DNA of 9,955 nt from Planctomycetaceae bacterium (GCA_002713555.1 PATG01000028.1:4375-14329); one strand, 5' to 3'; counted from the first letter of the stretch, positions 1 through 8,236 are shown. The notes: a model not told the origin generated them from the letters alone. Numbers and translations are program-made.

Positions 1-1503
1 CACAAGGGTTCGATGTTCATCGTGCTCTACACGGACGAGGGGGATCCGGATACCGGGGTCAAGAACTTCGGACGGCCCGAATCGCAGCGCATGAGCCCGG
101 AGCAGTACGACTGGCTCAAGTCGACCCTCGAGCATGCGAAGGACAGCACCCATGTCTTCGTGTTCCTGCACCACCCCCGCTGGCTGGGTGGCGGATACGG
201 CGACGACTGGAATCGCGTGCACAAACTGCTCGCTTCCGCGGGGAACGTCCGTGCCGTGTTCGCGGGGCACATCCATCGCATGCGCTACGACGGTCCGCGC
301 GACGGCATCGAATACGTGACGCTGGCCACCGTCGGGGGAGGCCAGTCCGGAGCCGTGCCCGAGGCCGGCTATCTGCATCAGTACCACCTCATCACGGTGC
401 GCGACGACCAGATCGCGATGGCCGCATTCCCGGTCGGCGAGGTCATGGACGTCCGCTCCATCACCGGCGAGGTCAGCGACGAGACGAGACGTCTCGCAGG
501 GGCGGCGCCGGTGTTCGACGATCCGGTCGAGTTCGACATGAAATCCGGGGTCGAGGACACGTTCACACTGCAGCTGCACAATCCCGTGAGCCGGCCGGTC
601 GAGGTGACCGTGCTGCCCCACAGCGACGACAGCCGGTGGACGTTCCGCCCCGAGCATGTGCACCGCACGCTGGAGCCGGGTGAGCGGGTGGACATCCCGT
701 TCAAGGTCTGGATGCCTGCTGGATGTCTGGACGCCGCATGGCGGTCACCACATCTGTCCGTTCAGTACGACTACCTCGCCGAGAGCAGCCGGTTTCATGT
801 TCCGCCCGTGCAGCATCCGATTCCACTGGTCGTCTCCTTCGACGACGTACAGCGTGCCGAACCCGATCTCGCACTCGAACTCGACGGCGTCGACGATCAC
901 CTGCGGGTGCCTTCGAGTCGAATCGAGCTGCCGGACGGTCCGTTGACGCTGGAGACGTGGTTCCGAGGCGATGAGTTCGCGGGGCGCCGAGGCCTAGTCA
1001 CCAAGACCGAAGCGTCCGAATACGGCTTCTTCGTGTCCGACGGGATGCCGTCCTTCTCGCTGCACCTCAACGGCGCCTACGTCGAACTGGCTGATGCGGA
1101 CACGAAGCTCGAGCCTGGTCGCTGGCACCATCTCGCCGGCGTCTTCGACGGGTCCGAAGCCCGCATGTATCTGGACGGTCGGGAACTCGTGAGGGTGCCG
1201 GCGAGCGGCCTTCGCACTCGCAACCAGTTGCCGTTGGTGATCGGTGGCGATGTCGGTTCCGGGGGACAGGGGACGTCCTTCTTCCAGGGCGCCATCGACG
1301 AGGTCCGTCTTTCGAGCGCAGCGCGATACGGCGCCGATTTCACGCCGGCGGCTCGGCATGCACATGACGATGACACGGTCCTGCTGCTGCACATGGATGC
1401 ACGCCGTGGCCCGTGGATCGCGGGTGATGCGGGCCGGGGCATCCATCCGTCGGTGCAGTCGGATCCGCAGCTCGCCGAATCAGGCGCCGGCGCTCGCAAA
1501 TGA
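1..1503 (+). CDS. Metallophosphoesterase with C-terminal LamG-like domain (5' end missing)
   Basis: The frame is open from the first base, so the gene starts outside the window; the ATG at 13 is internal. What remains is the C-terminal half of a calcineurin-like phosphoesterase. A His-His-Pro motif in FVFLHHPRW lies at 169-180, and the metal-binding GHIH lies at 265-276, followed by a glycine-rich strand (VGGG). The N-terminal metal motifs (DxH, GNHD) would lie upstream. A beta-rich, Ig-like linker covers roughly 510-840. A concanavalin/LamG (Laminin_G_3-like) domain covers about 865-1340, with typical phrases LELDGVDDHL, LTLETWF, GRWHHLAGVFDG and GAIDEVRLS. The family hydrolyses phosphoesters and is often secreted; the LamG domain probably binds carbohydrate or a surface. 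Substrate cannot be told. Codon use is strongly GC-ending (17 of 20 codons in 541-600), unlike the genes from 2525 on. The domain calls are firm; location in the cell is inferred. Confidence 0.85.
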   Translation, partial: HKGSMFIVLYTDEGDPDTGVKNFGRPESQRMSPEQYDWLKSTLEHAKDSTHVFVFLHHPRWLGGGYGDDWNRVHKLLASAGNVRAVFAGHIHRMRYDGPRDGIEYVTLATVGGGQSGAVPEAGYLHQYHLITVRDDQIAMAAFPVGEVMDVRSITGEVSDETRRLAGAAPVFDDPVEFDMKSGVEDTFTLQLHNPVSRPVEVTVLPHSDDSRWTFRPEHVHRTLEPGERVDIPFKVWMPAGCLDAAWRSPHLSVQYDYLAESSRFHVPPVQHPIPLVVSFDDVQRAEPDLALELDGVDDHLRVPSSRIELPDGPLTLETWFRGDEFAGRRGLVTKTEASEYGFFVSDGMPSFSLHLNGAYVELADADTKLEPGRWHHLAGVFDGSEARMYLDGRELVRVPASGLRTRNQLPLVIGGDVGSGGQGTSFFQGAIDEVRLSSAARYGADFTPAARHAHDDDTVLLLHMDARRGPWIAGDAGRGIHPSVQSDPQLAESGAGARK

Positions 1504-1529
1504 ACAAGGGGCCCGTCCGGGCCCCTTGT
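1504..1529. terminator. Strong hairpin, probable bidirectional terminator
   Basis: A perfect 11-bp inverted repeat, ACAAGGGGCCC and its complement, encloses the loop GTCC and begins at the base after the stop codon of the phosphoesterase. The stem is very GC-rich. There is no real T-run on the + strand, and only a modestly T-rich tail (TTGTTCATTT) on the - strand. It sits between convergent reading frames (one ending at 1503 on +, one at 1566 on -), which fits a shared terminator. Confidence 0.65.
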
Positions 1530-1565
1530 GAATCGTGCGATTGGTGGATCGATCAGTTTCCGTCT

Positions 1566-1889
1566 TCATCGAAGGGGAAGTGCCTCCATGCGTGGTCCGC
1601 GGCGGCCCGGTGACGTTGTGCCGCCTCCGCCCATCTCGTTGCTGTTGTAGATGTACTGGGCTTCCTGCACGGGAGCCGCAGCGGAACCGAATCCGTTGCT
1701 CGGCATGCTCATGTCGATCAGCCGTTCGATGTGCTTACGCTGCAGGTTGCAACGCAGTGAGCTGATGTACGGGTTCCGAGCATCGTGATCGTCGCCTGTC
1801 ACGACTCCCGTTTGGGCATACCCACAGGAGTGAACCAAAAGGGCAGACAAGACAACGTACATAGCAACATGTCGCAGTACTTGAGACAT
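1566..1889 (-). CDS. Possible small secreted protein (hypothetical, maybe a chimeric frame)
   Basis: A 107-residue frame starts at ATG 1889. The N-terminus looks like a signal peptide: a basic start (MSQVLRH), a hydrophobic core (VAMYVVLSALLV), then HSCGYA-QT, which could be a type I cleavage site after GYA. Cys is not in a good lipobox. The rest is hydrophilic, with ISSLRCNLQRKHIERLIDM predicted helical, and ends in a Gly/Pro/Arg-rich tail. I do not recognise the family. The helical segment vaguely recalls the C-termini of planctomycete zinc-dependent metalloproteases (DUF5117/DUF4953 type), but that is a weak impression. Codons from about 1795 down to 1621 end mostly in G or C, like the neighbouring GC-rich gene, while the signal-peptide codons are mixed. 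The frame may therefore join two unrelated pieces. No clear ribosome binding site. In another frame a stop at 1553 closes a plausible tail (HFPFDEDGN), so a frameshift is also possible. Confidence 0.35.
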   Translation of the reverse strand: MSQVLRHVAMYVVLSALLVHSCGYAQTGVVTGDDHDARNPYISSLRCNLQRKHIERLIDMSMPSNGFGSAAAPVQEAQYIYNSNEMGGGGTTSPGRRGPRMEALPLR

Positions 1890-2524
1890 GATAGATCAAT
1901 GGATCCTGCCTCGGGAGACACGGCTCTTTGAACCGTTGCCACCCGTTAAGTGAGGCTTGACCCGATACGAGTGCAGCGCATAAAAATGCTCCCAGAAAAG
2001 CACACGTCCCAGGGGGGCAAAGGACGTTGATACCTTTCCGGGAGCGATTGGACGAAAGTGCTATCACACTTGCGTGCCATCGGTCACTCGGATGTGTCGG
2101 GCCAAGCGACCGGGGGAGTGTGTCGTAGCGGGTGGGAGGCTTCCGTGCCTGCTCCAGCCGCTCCGGGGTCAACTTTTAGGTTCATAAAAGCTGACCCAAC
2201 CACGTGGGCTCCGTTATGTTTTTTCCTCACTGATTGATTTCGTGACAGGGGCGGTTGTCGAAGTGTCAGAAGGGGAGGAAGATCAGCTACTGAATAAATC
2301 TTGTGCGTGCTTGGCTTCCCTGCCCTTGCTGGTTGCAACCTTTGTTGTTTCGTTCGTGGGTGGGGAGAATACGGCAGGCAAAAAACTTGGTCAAGGTCGG
2401 TTTGCGATTGATTTAAAAACTTTCTGAATAGTTTTGGTTGCTGCCAAATACACCGCCCCTATCTTGTGTCCAACGTGTTGCAATACCAAAAATGTAGTGG
2501 ATGCACTGCACGTAGCTGCTAGCA
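1890..2524. other. Intergenic stretch without a convincing gene
   Basis: About 635 bases with only short frames on either strand, none with a recognisable protein pattern, signal peptide or good start site. It contains the hairpin repeat at 2166-2197, a perfect 10-bp palindrome GGTTGCAACC at 2331-2340, and AT-richer sequence from about 2390 onward. It could be decayed sequence or the 3' untranslated region of the DUF4332 transcript (- strand). No RNA gene was recognised. Confidence 0.5.
2166..2197 (-). repeat. Hairpin-forming inverted repeat, 13-bp arms
   Basis: GGGTCAACTTTTA (2166-2178) is followed by a 6-base loop and TAAAAGCTGACCC (2185-2197). Twelve of 13 positions pair. The single non-pair (A2172/C2191) would be a G-U wobble if the - strand is transcribed, so the RNA hairpin is intact only on that strand. 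There is no T-run on either side, so it is not a standard terminator. It may be a dispersed palindromic repeat or the end of a small non-autonomous element. Confidence 0.55.
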
Positions 2525-2959
2525 TCATGCAGCTCGGCTACTACAGTTTTCTAAAGCGCAAGCTATCCAATCGCTTACTTCCGTAACGCCTGGCAGAGTA
2601 TCAGAATTCCAATCGGCATTTTTCAATTGTTCAACGTGCAGCTGTTCCAATACATGAATGAGCTCCGTTGGCGAGCATTGGGCAATTTTTTGTGGGCCCG
2701 AGAACTCTGCCACGGCTAGCAGTCGCGCTGCACGTGCTTCCAATCGCGGCAAAGCCAATATAAGTTTGGCTTCACGTTGCCAGCAGGCAATCGTCCTCCA
2801 ATCGATGCGATCATCGGCAAGTCGAACACTGAGCAAATGTGGTTTGGCCACCAGCAGATGTCCTACCGACTGCACACCCAACCGTAATAGTTTTGCAGAA
2901 GTTCGCGGCCCAAGTGATAGCACATCGGCAACGTTAGAATTTAAGTTCCACTCAACCAT
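2525..2959 (-). CDS. DUF4332-type helix-hairpin-helix protein
   Basis: A 144-residue, mostly helical protein. Near residues 10-55 it shows a helix-hairpin-helix-like pattern (LGPRTSAKLLRLGVQSVGHLL). At about 60-100 a second unit combines a WQREAKL helix with LPRLEARAARLLAVAEF. These Leu/Gly spacings are typical of the DUF4332 (PF14229) family, predicted to adopt tandem HhH folds related to DNA-binding proteins. No catalytic motif, signal peptide or membrane segment is visible. The exact role of the family is unknown; nucleic-acid binding is inferred from the fold. ATG 2959 is the only ATG at the head of the frame; an in-frame stop lies 48 bases upstream and no other good start intervenes. It lies 136 bp downstream of carB in the same direction, so it could be read through from carB or have its own promoter. 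Codon use matches carB and argH. Confidence 0.7.
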   Translation of the reverse strand: MVEWNLNSNVADVLSLGPRTSAKLLRLGVQSVGHLLVAKPHLLSVRLADDRIDWRTIACWQREAKLILALPRLEARAARLLAVAEFSGPQKIAQCSPTELIHVLEQLHVEQLKNADWNSDTLPGVTEVSDWIACALENCSSRAA

Positions 2960-2966
2960 GGGCCGG

Positions 2967-2988
2967 ATAATAGAGTTTGGGACCCAAA
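2967..2988 (-). promoter_or_regulatory. Possible promoter with overlapping palindrome upstream of the DUF4332 gene
   Basis: On the - strand a TATTAT box (2972-2967) lies 7 bases before the ATG at 2959. Just upstream is the perfect palindrome TTTGGG-A-CCCAAA (2976-2988), placed where a repressor could block transcription. The short distance from box to start codon would imply a leaderless or nearly leaderless transcript. Short motifs like these arise by chance; this is tentative. Confidence 0.22.
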
Positions 2989-3095
2989 GTGCAAAGAGCG
3001 ATTAAGGGCCACCCTATTCCAAGCAGTCGCATCTCTATGCCATGAGACTCTGAAACTACCCACGACACACATTCTCTCTTTGTCTCACACAAATC

Positions 3096-6000
3096 CTATT
3101 TAGGAACGTGCTCTTTTTGATACGAATTTTGATGGGCAAACCGATCCTGCAGCGCTTGAACACCCATCTCTTCTTCGCATAGCGCTTCCAAGGCCATGAC
3201 AGCAGCTGTGGCAGCTTCGAGGGTGGTAAGACAGGGAACACCGGCTTGCACCGCTGCAGCACGAATGCGTCCCTCATCCGTGCGAGCTCCCTTTCCGCGT
3301 GGCGTATTCATCACAAGAGCAACCTCGCCATCCGTTAGATAATCGAGCAAGTTCGGATGCCCTTCACGGATCTTTTTCACGTGTTGCGTAGGTATTCCCT
3401 GAGCGGCAAGTACAGCTGAAGTACCTTCTGTAGCCAACAGCTTATAGCCCATATCGTGCATGCGACGAGCCAAATCAACGATCTGTCCCTTGGCTCTCTC
3501 AGCCACACTTACAAAAACGTTTCCTTCCCGCGGCAAGACAGTTCCCGCAGCAAGTTGGCTCTTGGCAAATGCCATGCTGAAACGCGAGCTGATCCCCATC
3601 ACTTCGCCCGTCGAACGCATCTCAGGGCCAAGCACGATATCAACTCCGGCAAATTTAATAAACGGAAAAACACTCTCTTTTACCGAGACATGGCTTGGCA
3701 CGGGATCTTCCGAAACTCCCTGCTCAGCAAGGGATACACCGGCCATGACCTTGGCAGCGATTTTAGCAACCGGCATGCCAGTCGCCTTGGCAACAAAAGG
3801 AACTGTTCGGCTAGCTCGCGGATTGACCTCGATCACATAAACGACGGGGTGAGAATCGTCGTAATCATTTTCAGTTGACCTGGATTTTTCTTGCTCCCCG
3901 CTCTTTGATCTTTGTTTTTCACTTTCCCACTTAACAGCGAACTGAACATTCATCAGCCCTATCACATTCAGCTCGTGAGCCATGGCAACTGCCGCATCAC
4001 GCATCTCCTGCACGATTGGTCCGGGCAAGCTATAAGGGGGGATGGCACACGCCGAGTCACCCGAGTGAACGCCCGCTTCTTCAATGTGTTCCATGATACC
4101 GGGGACAATCACATCCGTGCCATCACTGATCGCATCGACATCGACTTCGACAGCACCCTCCAAGAATCGATCCAGCAATACGGGCTGGCCCTGTGCCGCC
4201 AGAAAAGCTTCGGCCACAAACTTGTCAAGTTGGCTCTTGTCGTAGCAGATTTCCATCGCCCGGCCACCTAAAACAAAACTAGGCCTGACCAACAATGGAT
4301 ATCCGACCTGTTCGGCCACGCGACGCGCTTGATCCATAGTGCGGGCGATGCCGTTCGACGGTTGCTTGAGACCAAGTCGTTCCAACATGTGCTGAAATTT
4401 TTCACGGTCTTCCGCTGCCTCAATATTATCTACGGCTGTGCCAATAATCGGCACACCCACATCTTGAAGTGCTCGTGACAAATTGAGTGGCGTCTGCCCC
4501 CCAAATTGCACAATGACCCCGTCTGGATCCACGCGATCGCAAATATTCAGTACATCCTCGACAGTCAATGGCTCGAAGAAAAGCAGATCACTCGTATCAT
4601 AATCCGTGCTGACCGTTTCGGGATTGGAATTCACCATCACCGATTCAATCCCCAACTCCCGCAGGGCAAAACTGGCGTGACAACAACAGTAGTCAAACTC
4701 TATCCCTTGACCTATTCGATTGGGTCCTCCACCAAGAATAATGATACGTTTCGAAGGCGCTGATCGCGTCTTGCTCTGCCCGCTCTCGGCACCATCCTCC
4801 TGCCCAACTGGTCTCGCTCCACGCTTCTGCCCTTTGGCTGGAACTTCATCCTCATCTTCATACGTCGAATAGTAATAAGGCGTATAGGCTTCGAACTCGG
4901 CTGCACACGTGTCTACCGATTTGAAGACAGTGACTATGCCCAGCGATTTACGGTGGGCACGTACCTCGAGTTCGGTGGAATTCAGCATCTGCGACAGCTG
5001 CCGGTCTGAAAATCCAAAACGTTTGGACGTTCGCAACATATTAGGTGTCATCTGCGCTAAACTGCCACAGTTGCGAATCGCATCTTCGGTTTCGACTATT
5101 TCAAGCAGGTTGTCCAAAAACCAGCGATCTATATGCGTAAGTTCATATATCTGGTCCACCGTCATGCCGCTTTTTATGGCATAGCGCAGATACCAGACGC
5201 GCTCGGGACAAGGCCGCGAAAGTTTGGCTCGTATTTCTTCTTCATCGGGTTGCTCGTCAGTACCCCAAAGATCGTTGCCATCCGAGCCAAAACCAAAAGC
5301 ACCAACCTCAAGGCCACGCAGCGCTTTTTGGAAGGACTCTTTAAACGTGCTTCCAATTGCCATGGTTTCGCCGACACTTTTCATCTGTGTCATCAATGTG
5401 TCATCCGCTTCAGGAAACTTCTCAAAAGCAAATCGCGGCACTTTGGTGACGACATAGTCAATCGTGGGTTCGAAGCATGCCGTTGTTTCGCGTGTGATAT
5501 CGTTGGGCAGTTCGTGCAGCCGATAGCCAATGGCTAACTTCGCAGCAATCTTCGCTATCGGAAATCCGGTCGCCTTCGAAGCTAAGGCACTTGATCGGCT
5601 GACACGCGGGTTCATCTCGATAACGATCATACGACCATCATCGGGATTCGTTGCAAATTGAATATTGGATCCACCTGTCTCAACACCAATTTCACGGATG
5701 ACGGCCAAACTGGCATCACGCATCCGCTGGTACTCTTTGTCGGTGAGTGTCTGGGCAGGGGTCACGGTAATCGAGTCTCCCGTGTGAATACCCATCGGAT
5801 CAAAGTTTTCAATTGAGCAGATAATGACCACGTTGTCGTCAACATCGCGCATCACCTCCATCTCGTATTCTTTCCAACCAATGATCGATTCTTCAATAAG
5901 GACTTCACTCGTAGGGGATTGATCCAGACCACGAAGCACCAGTTCATCAAACTCGTGCTTGTTGTAGGCAATCGAAGAACCGCTGCCGCCCATCGTAAAG

Positions 6001-6512
6001 CTGGGGCGGACCACGGCAGGCAGTCCGATTGTTTGGACCCATTCACGCGCCGCTTCCACAGTGTTAATCGTTTTTCCACGGCAGACATCCAGGCCGATTT
6101 TGTTCATGGCCGCCTTAAAGCGCTCACGACTCTCCGCTTTATCGATGACATCCGCATCAGCACCTATCAATTCCACGCCATACTTTTTGAGCACTCCGTG
6201 CTTATCCAAATCCATGGCTACGTTGAGCCCTGTTTGACCGCCCAAGGTAGGAAGTAGCGCGTCTGGCCGTTCTTTTTCGATAACCTTAGTAACCATTTCC
6301 CAGGTCAATGGTTCTATATAGGTTCGATCAGCCGTCACCGGGTCCGTCATGATTGTGGCGGGATTGGAGTTTACAAGAATGACCTCGTAACCCTCTTCAC
6401 GTAGCGCCTTACACGCTTGGGTGCCTGAGTAATCGAACTCGCAAGCCTGACCAATGACGATAGGTCCTGAGCCGATGAGCAAAATGCGGTGAATATCTTC
6501 GCGACGGGGCAT
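3096..6512 (-). CDS. carB: Carbamoyl-phosphate synthase, large subunit
   Basis: This 1138-residue protein makes carbamoyl phosphate from bicarbonate, ammonia and two ATP, working with the glutaminase subunit CarA (not in the window). It feeds arginine and pyrimidine synthesis in the cytoplasm. Order: first ATP-grasp half ([17 protein letters not shown] near residue 13; [29 protein letters not shown]), oligomerisation domain (about 400-550), second ATP-grasp half ([16 protein letters not shown] near 597; [30 protein letters not shown]), and an MGS-like allosteric domain (about 998-1115, with [14 protein letters not shown]). All core ATP-grasp motifs are intact. The usual length is about 1070. 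The excess comes mainly from two charged insertions: a longer linker at about 555-593, and about 27 residues at 863-890 inside the second ATP-grasp domain, between VQFAVKW and VVYVIEVNP. The ATG at 6512 gives [17 protein letters not shown], matching the usual N-terminus (E. coli MPKRTDI). No Shine-Dalgarno is evident upstream. Confidence 0.97.
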   Translation of the reverse strand: MPRREDIHRILLIGSGPIVIGQACEFDYSGTQACKALREEGYEVILVNSNPATIMTDPVTADRTYIEPLTWEMVTKVIEKERPDALLPTLGGQTGLNVAMDLDKHGVLKKYGVELIGADADVIDKAESRERFKAAMNKIGLDVCRGKTINTVEAAREWVQTIGLPAVVRPSFTMGGSGSSIAYNKHEFDELVLRGLDQSPTSEVLIEESIIGWKEYEMEVMRDVDDNVVIICSIENFDPMGIHTGDSITVTPAQTLTDKEYQRMRDASLAVIREIGVETGGSNIQFATNPDDGRMIVIEMNPRVSRSSALASKATGFPIAKIAAKLAIGYRLHELPNDITRETTACFEPTIDYVVTKVPRFAFEKFPEADDTLMTQMKSVGETMAIGSTFKESFQKALRGLEVGAFGFGSDGNDLWGTDEQPDEEEIRAKLSRPCPERVWYLRYAIKSGMTVDQIYELTHIDRWFLDNLLEIVETEDAIRNCGSLAQMTPNMLRTSKRFGFSDRQLSQMLNSTELEVRAHRKSLGIVTVFKSVDTCAAEFEAYTPYYYSTYEDEDEVPAKGQKRGARPVGQEDGAESGQSKTRSAPSKRIIILGGGPNRIGQGIEFDYCCCHASFALRELGIESVMVNSNPETVSTDYDTSDLLFFEPLTVEDVLNICDRVDPDGVIVQFGGQTPLNLSRALQDVGVPIIGTAVDNIEAAEDREKFQHMLERLGLKQPSNGIARTMDQARRVAEQVGYPLLVRPSFVLGGRAMEICYDKSQLDKFVAEAFLAAQGQPVLLDRFLEGAVEVDVDAISDGTDVIVPGIMEHIEEAGVHSGDSACAIPPYSLPGPIVQEMRDAAVAMAHELNVIGLMNVQFAVKWESEKQRSKSGEQEKSRSTENDYDDSHPVVYVIEVNPRASRTVPFVAKATGMPVAKIAAKVMAGVSLAEQGVSEDPVPSHVSVKESVFPFIKFAGVDIVLGPEMRSTGEVMGISSRFSMAFAKSQLAAGTVLPREGNVFVSVAERAKGQIVDLARRMHDMGYKLLATEGTSAVLAAQGIPTQHVKKIREGHPNLLDYLTDGEVALVMNTPRGKGARTDEGRIRAAAVQAGVPCLTTLEAATAAVMALEALCEEEMGVQALQDRFAHQNSYQKEHVPK

Positions 6513-6911
6513 AGGGAATTTTTAGGCTTGGGGGGATTTGAGTTTCAAAGTTAGGATCTCCAGTGTGGGATCCCCAGGACCAGCGAGTCTGTTTGGAATT
6601 GTGTATTCAGAATTGGGATGGACAGTAAAAATACCAACCGTTGCCATACTGTGCACAAGTACACCCGATTCCTGAAATATGTCTAAAATCGCTCTATAGT
6701 AGCCCGATGAGGGCTATTTCTTCAAGTAGCTGAATGCCGAGAAGTCTGTGAACCCGTTCGACACGCTGGGGATCTGCCAGGTCTTATCTTGATCCAACTG
6801 GGATAAGGACCTAATTCCCGAAGTCTGGCTGATCCGCTATGATGGACGTCCAAAGGATCTTATTTTCTTTAGTATTTTCCATGAGAAACCACCCTGGAAT
6901 TGGTTTCACGG
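6513..6911. promoter_or_regulatory. Divergent intergenic region between carB and the XRE-type gene
   Basis: These 399 bases must carry the carB promoter (- strand) and probably that of the helix-turn-helix gene (+ strand). Visible elements are a small stem-loop TAGCCC-gatga-GGGCTA at 6700-6716 followed by TTTC, the longer imperfect hairpin at 6779-6812, and AT-rich stretches around 6615-6700 and 6860-6880. A 70-codon frame starting at 6839 has no recognisable protein features. No confident -35/-10 pair could be assigned for either gene. Confidence 0.45.
6779..6812. promoter_or_regulatory. Imperfect hairpin / dyad upstream of the XRE-type gene
   Basis: AGGTCTTATC (6779-6788) and GATAAGGACCT (6802-6812) are complementary apart from one bulged base, with a 13-base spacer. 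The centre is about 115 bases before the ATG at 6912. A dyad of this size with TTATC/GATAA half-sites could be an operator for the adjacent helix-turn-helix protein or a structured leader. There is no T-run, so a terminator is less likely. Confidence 0.35.
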
Positions 6912-7985
6912 ATGGCTACGTTTGGTTCCCTGTTACGTCATTACCGCCTGCGTGCTGGACTCGGTTTACGCACCTGTGCAGCTTTGCTGGAAGAACGAGC
7001 ATCCACAGTAAGTGCTATCGAATCGGGTCGACGCGCTCCCTGGAGACGTGATCGGGTGCTTGGTCGTGTTGCTGAAGTGCTGGGACTGGTCGAAAACTCC
7101 CAGTTGTGGCAAAAAATGCTGGCCACCGCGAAAACGGGCAGCACAAATTGCCTCGAAACTTCGGGGTCTCTGGTTTGGTGGTGGACCACCGAAGATTGTC
7201 CCACGCTCAAAAACGAAACGGTCCAGCAATTGGCCAATTTTGTGGGGGCAACTTTCGAGTACAAAGATCGGCATCCGCAAACGGACTCTCCGCTGACCGA
7301 ACTGGCCATCGAATGGAGAGTCCGACAACTTCTCGGTCAGCGTAGCACCCAAATTGCAACTGCGCCTGTTGATGTTGAAGCAGTATTGGAAAACGAAGCC
7401 AACATTCGCATAGAAATCCTGCCCGGTTTGATTCCCAGATACAGCGTGCAAGCCTGTGTGGTACGATCTGCTGGGCAAACGACACTATTGGTCGATCGTA
7501 TTGTAGCCGATTCACGTCCTATGGCCGCTTATCGCCTTTTGTTAGCACAAAATTATGCTCCCGCAGCGCTGGGGTGCCCCTTGGATGAGATGCACGATGC
7601 AAGCTGGTTTCTTGATCAACAGGCAGACGAAAAGTGGGCAAGCACGGCCCATGACTGCGAGCGATTTGCGCTCTCCATGTTATTGCCGGCAAAACCGGTT
7701 CTCAATGGTGCAGAATGTGCTTACCGTGAACTTGTAGAACAACAGGGTTGGGTAGAAATCGACATTGCAACACGCTGGGTCCGCAACCGACTTGCAGAAC
7801 AATTTGCAGTGCCACCGGCACTCGTACAGCGTCGCTTATTAGGATGGCCCTGCCATCTCTATGGTCGCATTGCTCAGGCTTTGGCAGCTGAAGAATCCGC
7901 CTTGCCTCCCTTGGATTGGCTTCCTGAGGATGTTCCTACTCGTCAAAGGATGTTATTTGAAAAACGGGTCCCGATAGGGGCTTGA
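6912..7985 (+). CDS. XRE-type helix-turn-helix protein with degenerate ImmA/IrrE-like domain
   Basis: A 357-residue protein. Residues about 5-58 form a Cro/C1-type helix-turn-helix (LLRHYRLRAGLGLRTCAALL, then STVSAIESGRRAPW), a DNA-binding module. A middle region contains a Trp-rich stretch (LVWWWTTEDCP). Residues about 130-260 follow the layout of an ImmA/IrrE (DUF955) metallopeptidase: a VEAVLENEANIRIEILPG segment, a strand ending in LLVD, the helix where such enzymes carry A-HExxH, and a CERFALSMLLP segment matching their conserved E-A-x-x-FA-x-x-LLxP. At the expected HExxH the sequence reads AQNYAP (Q213, N214, P217), so both His ligands and the catalytic Glu are absent, and the third-ligand position appears to be D248. 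It is probably a non-proteolytic sensor/regulator; the ligand is unknown. I chose ATG 6912; TTG 6900 in the same frame is an alternative (MVSRMATFGS). Neighbours are carB (divergent) and argH (downstream), which hints at arginine-linked control, unproven. Confidence 0.72.
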   Translation: MATFGSLLRHYRLRAGLGLRTCAALLEERASTVSAIESGRRAPWRRDRVLGRVAEVLGLVENSQLWQKMLATAKTGSTNCLETSGSLVWWWTTEDCPTLKNETVQQLANFVGATFEYKDRHPQTDSPLTELAIEWRVRQLLGQRSTQIATAPVDVEAVLENEANIRIEILPGLIPRYSVQACVVRSAGQTTLLVDRIVADSRPMAAYRLLLAQNYAPAALGCPLDEMHDASWFLDQQADEKWASTAHDCERFALSMLLPAKPVLNGAECAYRELVEQQGWVEIDIATRWVRNRLAEQFAVPPALVQRRLLGWPCHLYGRIAQALAAEESALPPLDWLPEDVPTRQRMLFEKRVPIGA

Positions 7986-8007
7986 ATCCGGGTCATCTCT
8001 TTTCTCC

Positions 8008-8034
8008 AACTATTAAGAACCCTTATAGTTTTTT
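8008..8034 (+). terminator. Probable intrinsic terminator after the XRE-type gene
   Basis: AACTATTAAG (8008-8017), a 4-base loop, then CTTATAGTT (8022-8030) pair with one bulged base and run into a row of six T (8029-8034). It lies 23 bases past the stop at 7985. The stem is AT-rich, so termination may be partial. It suggests argH is mainly transcribed from its own promoter. Confidence 0.5.
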
Positions 8035-8157
8035 CAGCTTTCCAGACAGAAGTTCGTCACAACGACTAGAATCTTAGAATAAATAGGGCTCCATGGTCTT
8101 GCTAAATTAGCTTTTCTTTAACTGCCTAATTCTTGGGCGGGGACTGCCTGTTAAAGA

Positions 8158-8186
8158 TTGACTTGATGCTCTAAACTGTTTACGGT
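8158..8186 (+). promoter_or_regulatory. Candidate argH promoter
   Basis: TTGACT (8158-8163) resembles a -35 box and is followed after 17 bases by TACGGT (8181-8186), a poor -10 box that keeps the T, A and final T. It lies after the terminator and upstream of argH. The -10 match is weak, so this is tentative. Confidence 0.28.
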
Positions 8187-8207
8187 GAACATGTTGACGA
8201 ACTTGTC

Positions 8208-8236
8208 CTGGCTGCCCGTGGTTCTGGCTGCCCGTG
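8208..8236 (+). repeat. Short direct repeat just upstream of argH
   Basis: CTGGCTGCCCGTG occurs exactly at 8208-8220 and again at 8224-8236, a period of 16 with a 3-base spacer. The second copy contains the GTG at 8234 that could be misread as the argH start. It may be a local duplication or a pair of protein-binding sites. Confidence 0.6.

Noticed and set aside
994..1499. Long - strand frames opposite the LamG domain
   Set aside because: Typical antisense shadows in GC-rich coding DNA; the + strand has clear domain motifs.
1735..2338. Overlapping - strand frames of 145 and 84 codons
   Set aside because: Rich in Pro, Cys, Arg and Ser with no conserved motif or usable start, and they overlap each other and the better frame at 1566-1889.
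2242..2427. A 61-codon + strand frame with a hydrophobic stretch (LPLLVATFVVSFVGG)
   Set aside because: No ribosome binding site, no recognisable family, and the hydrophobic run is short and central; it could be chance.
2478..2520. AGTG-catc-CACT followed by TTTTT on the - strand, as a terminator for the DUF4332 gene
   Set aside because: The stem is only 4 bp, too weak to support a terminator call.
3456..5537. Several + strand frames of 85-140 codons inside carB
   Set aside because: They lie antisense to a clearly conserved gene and show no protein features of their own.
6839..7051. A 70-codon frame starting upstream of the XRE-type gene
   Set aside because: It overlaps the helix-turn-helix coding region in another frame and has no recognisable features.
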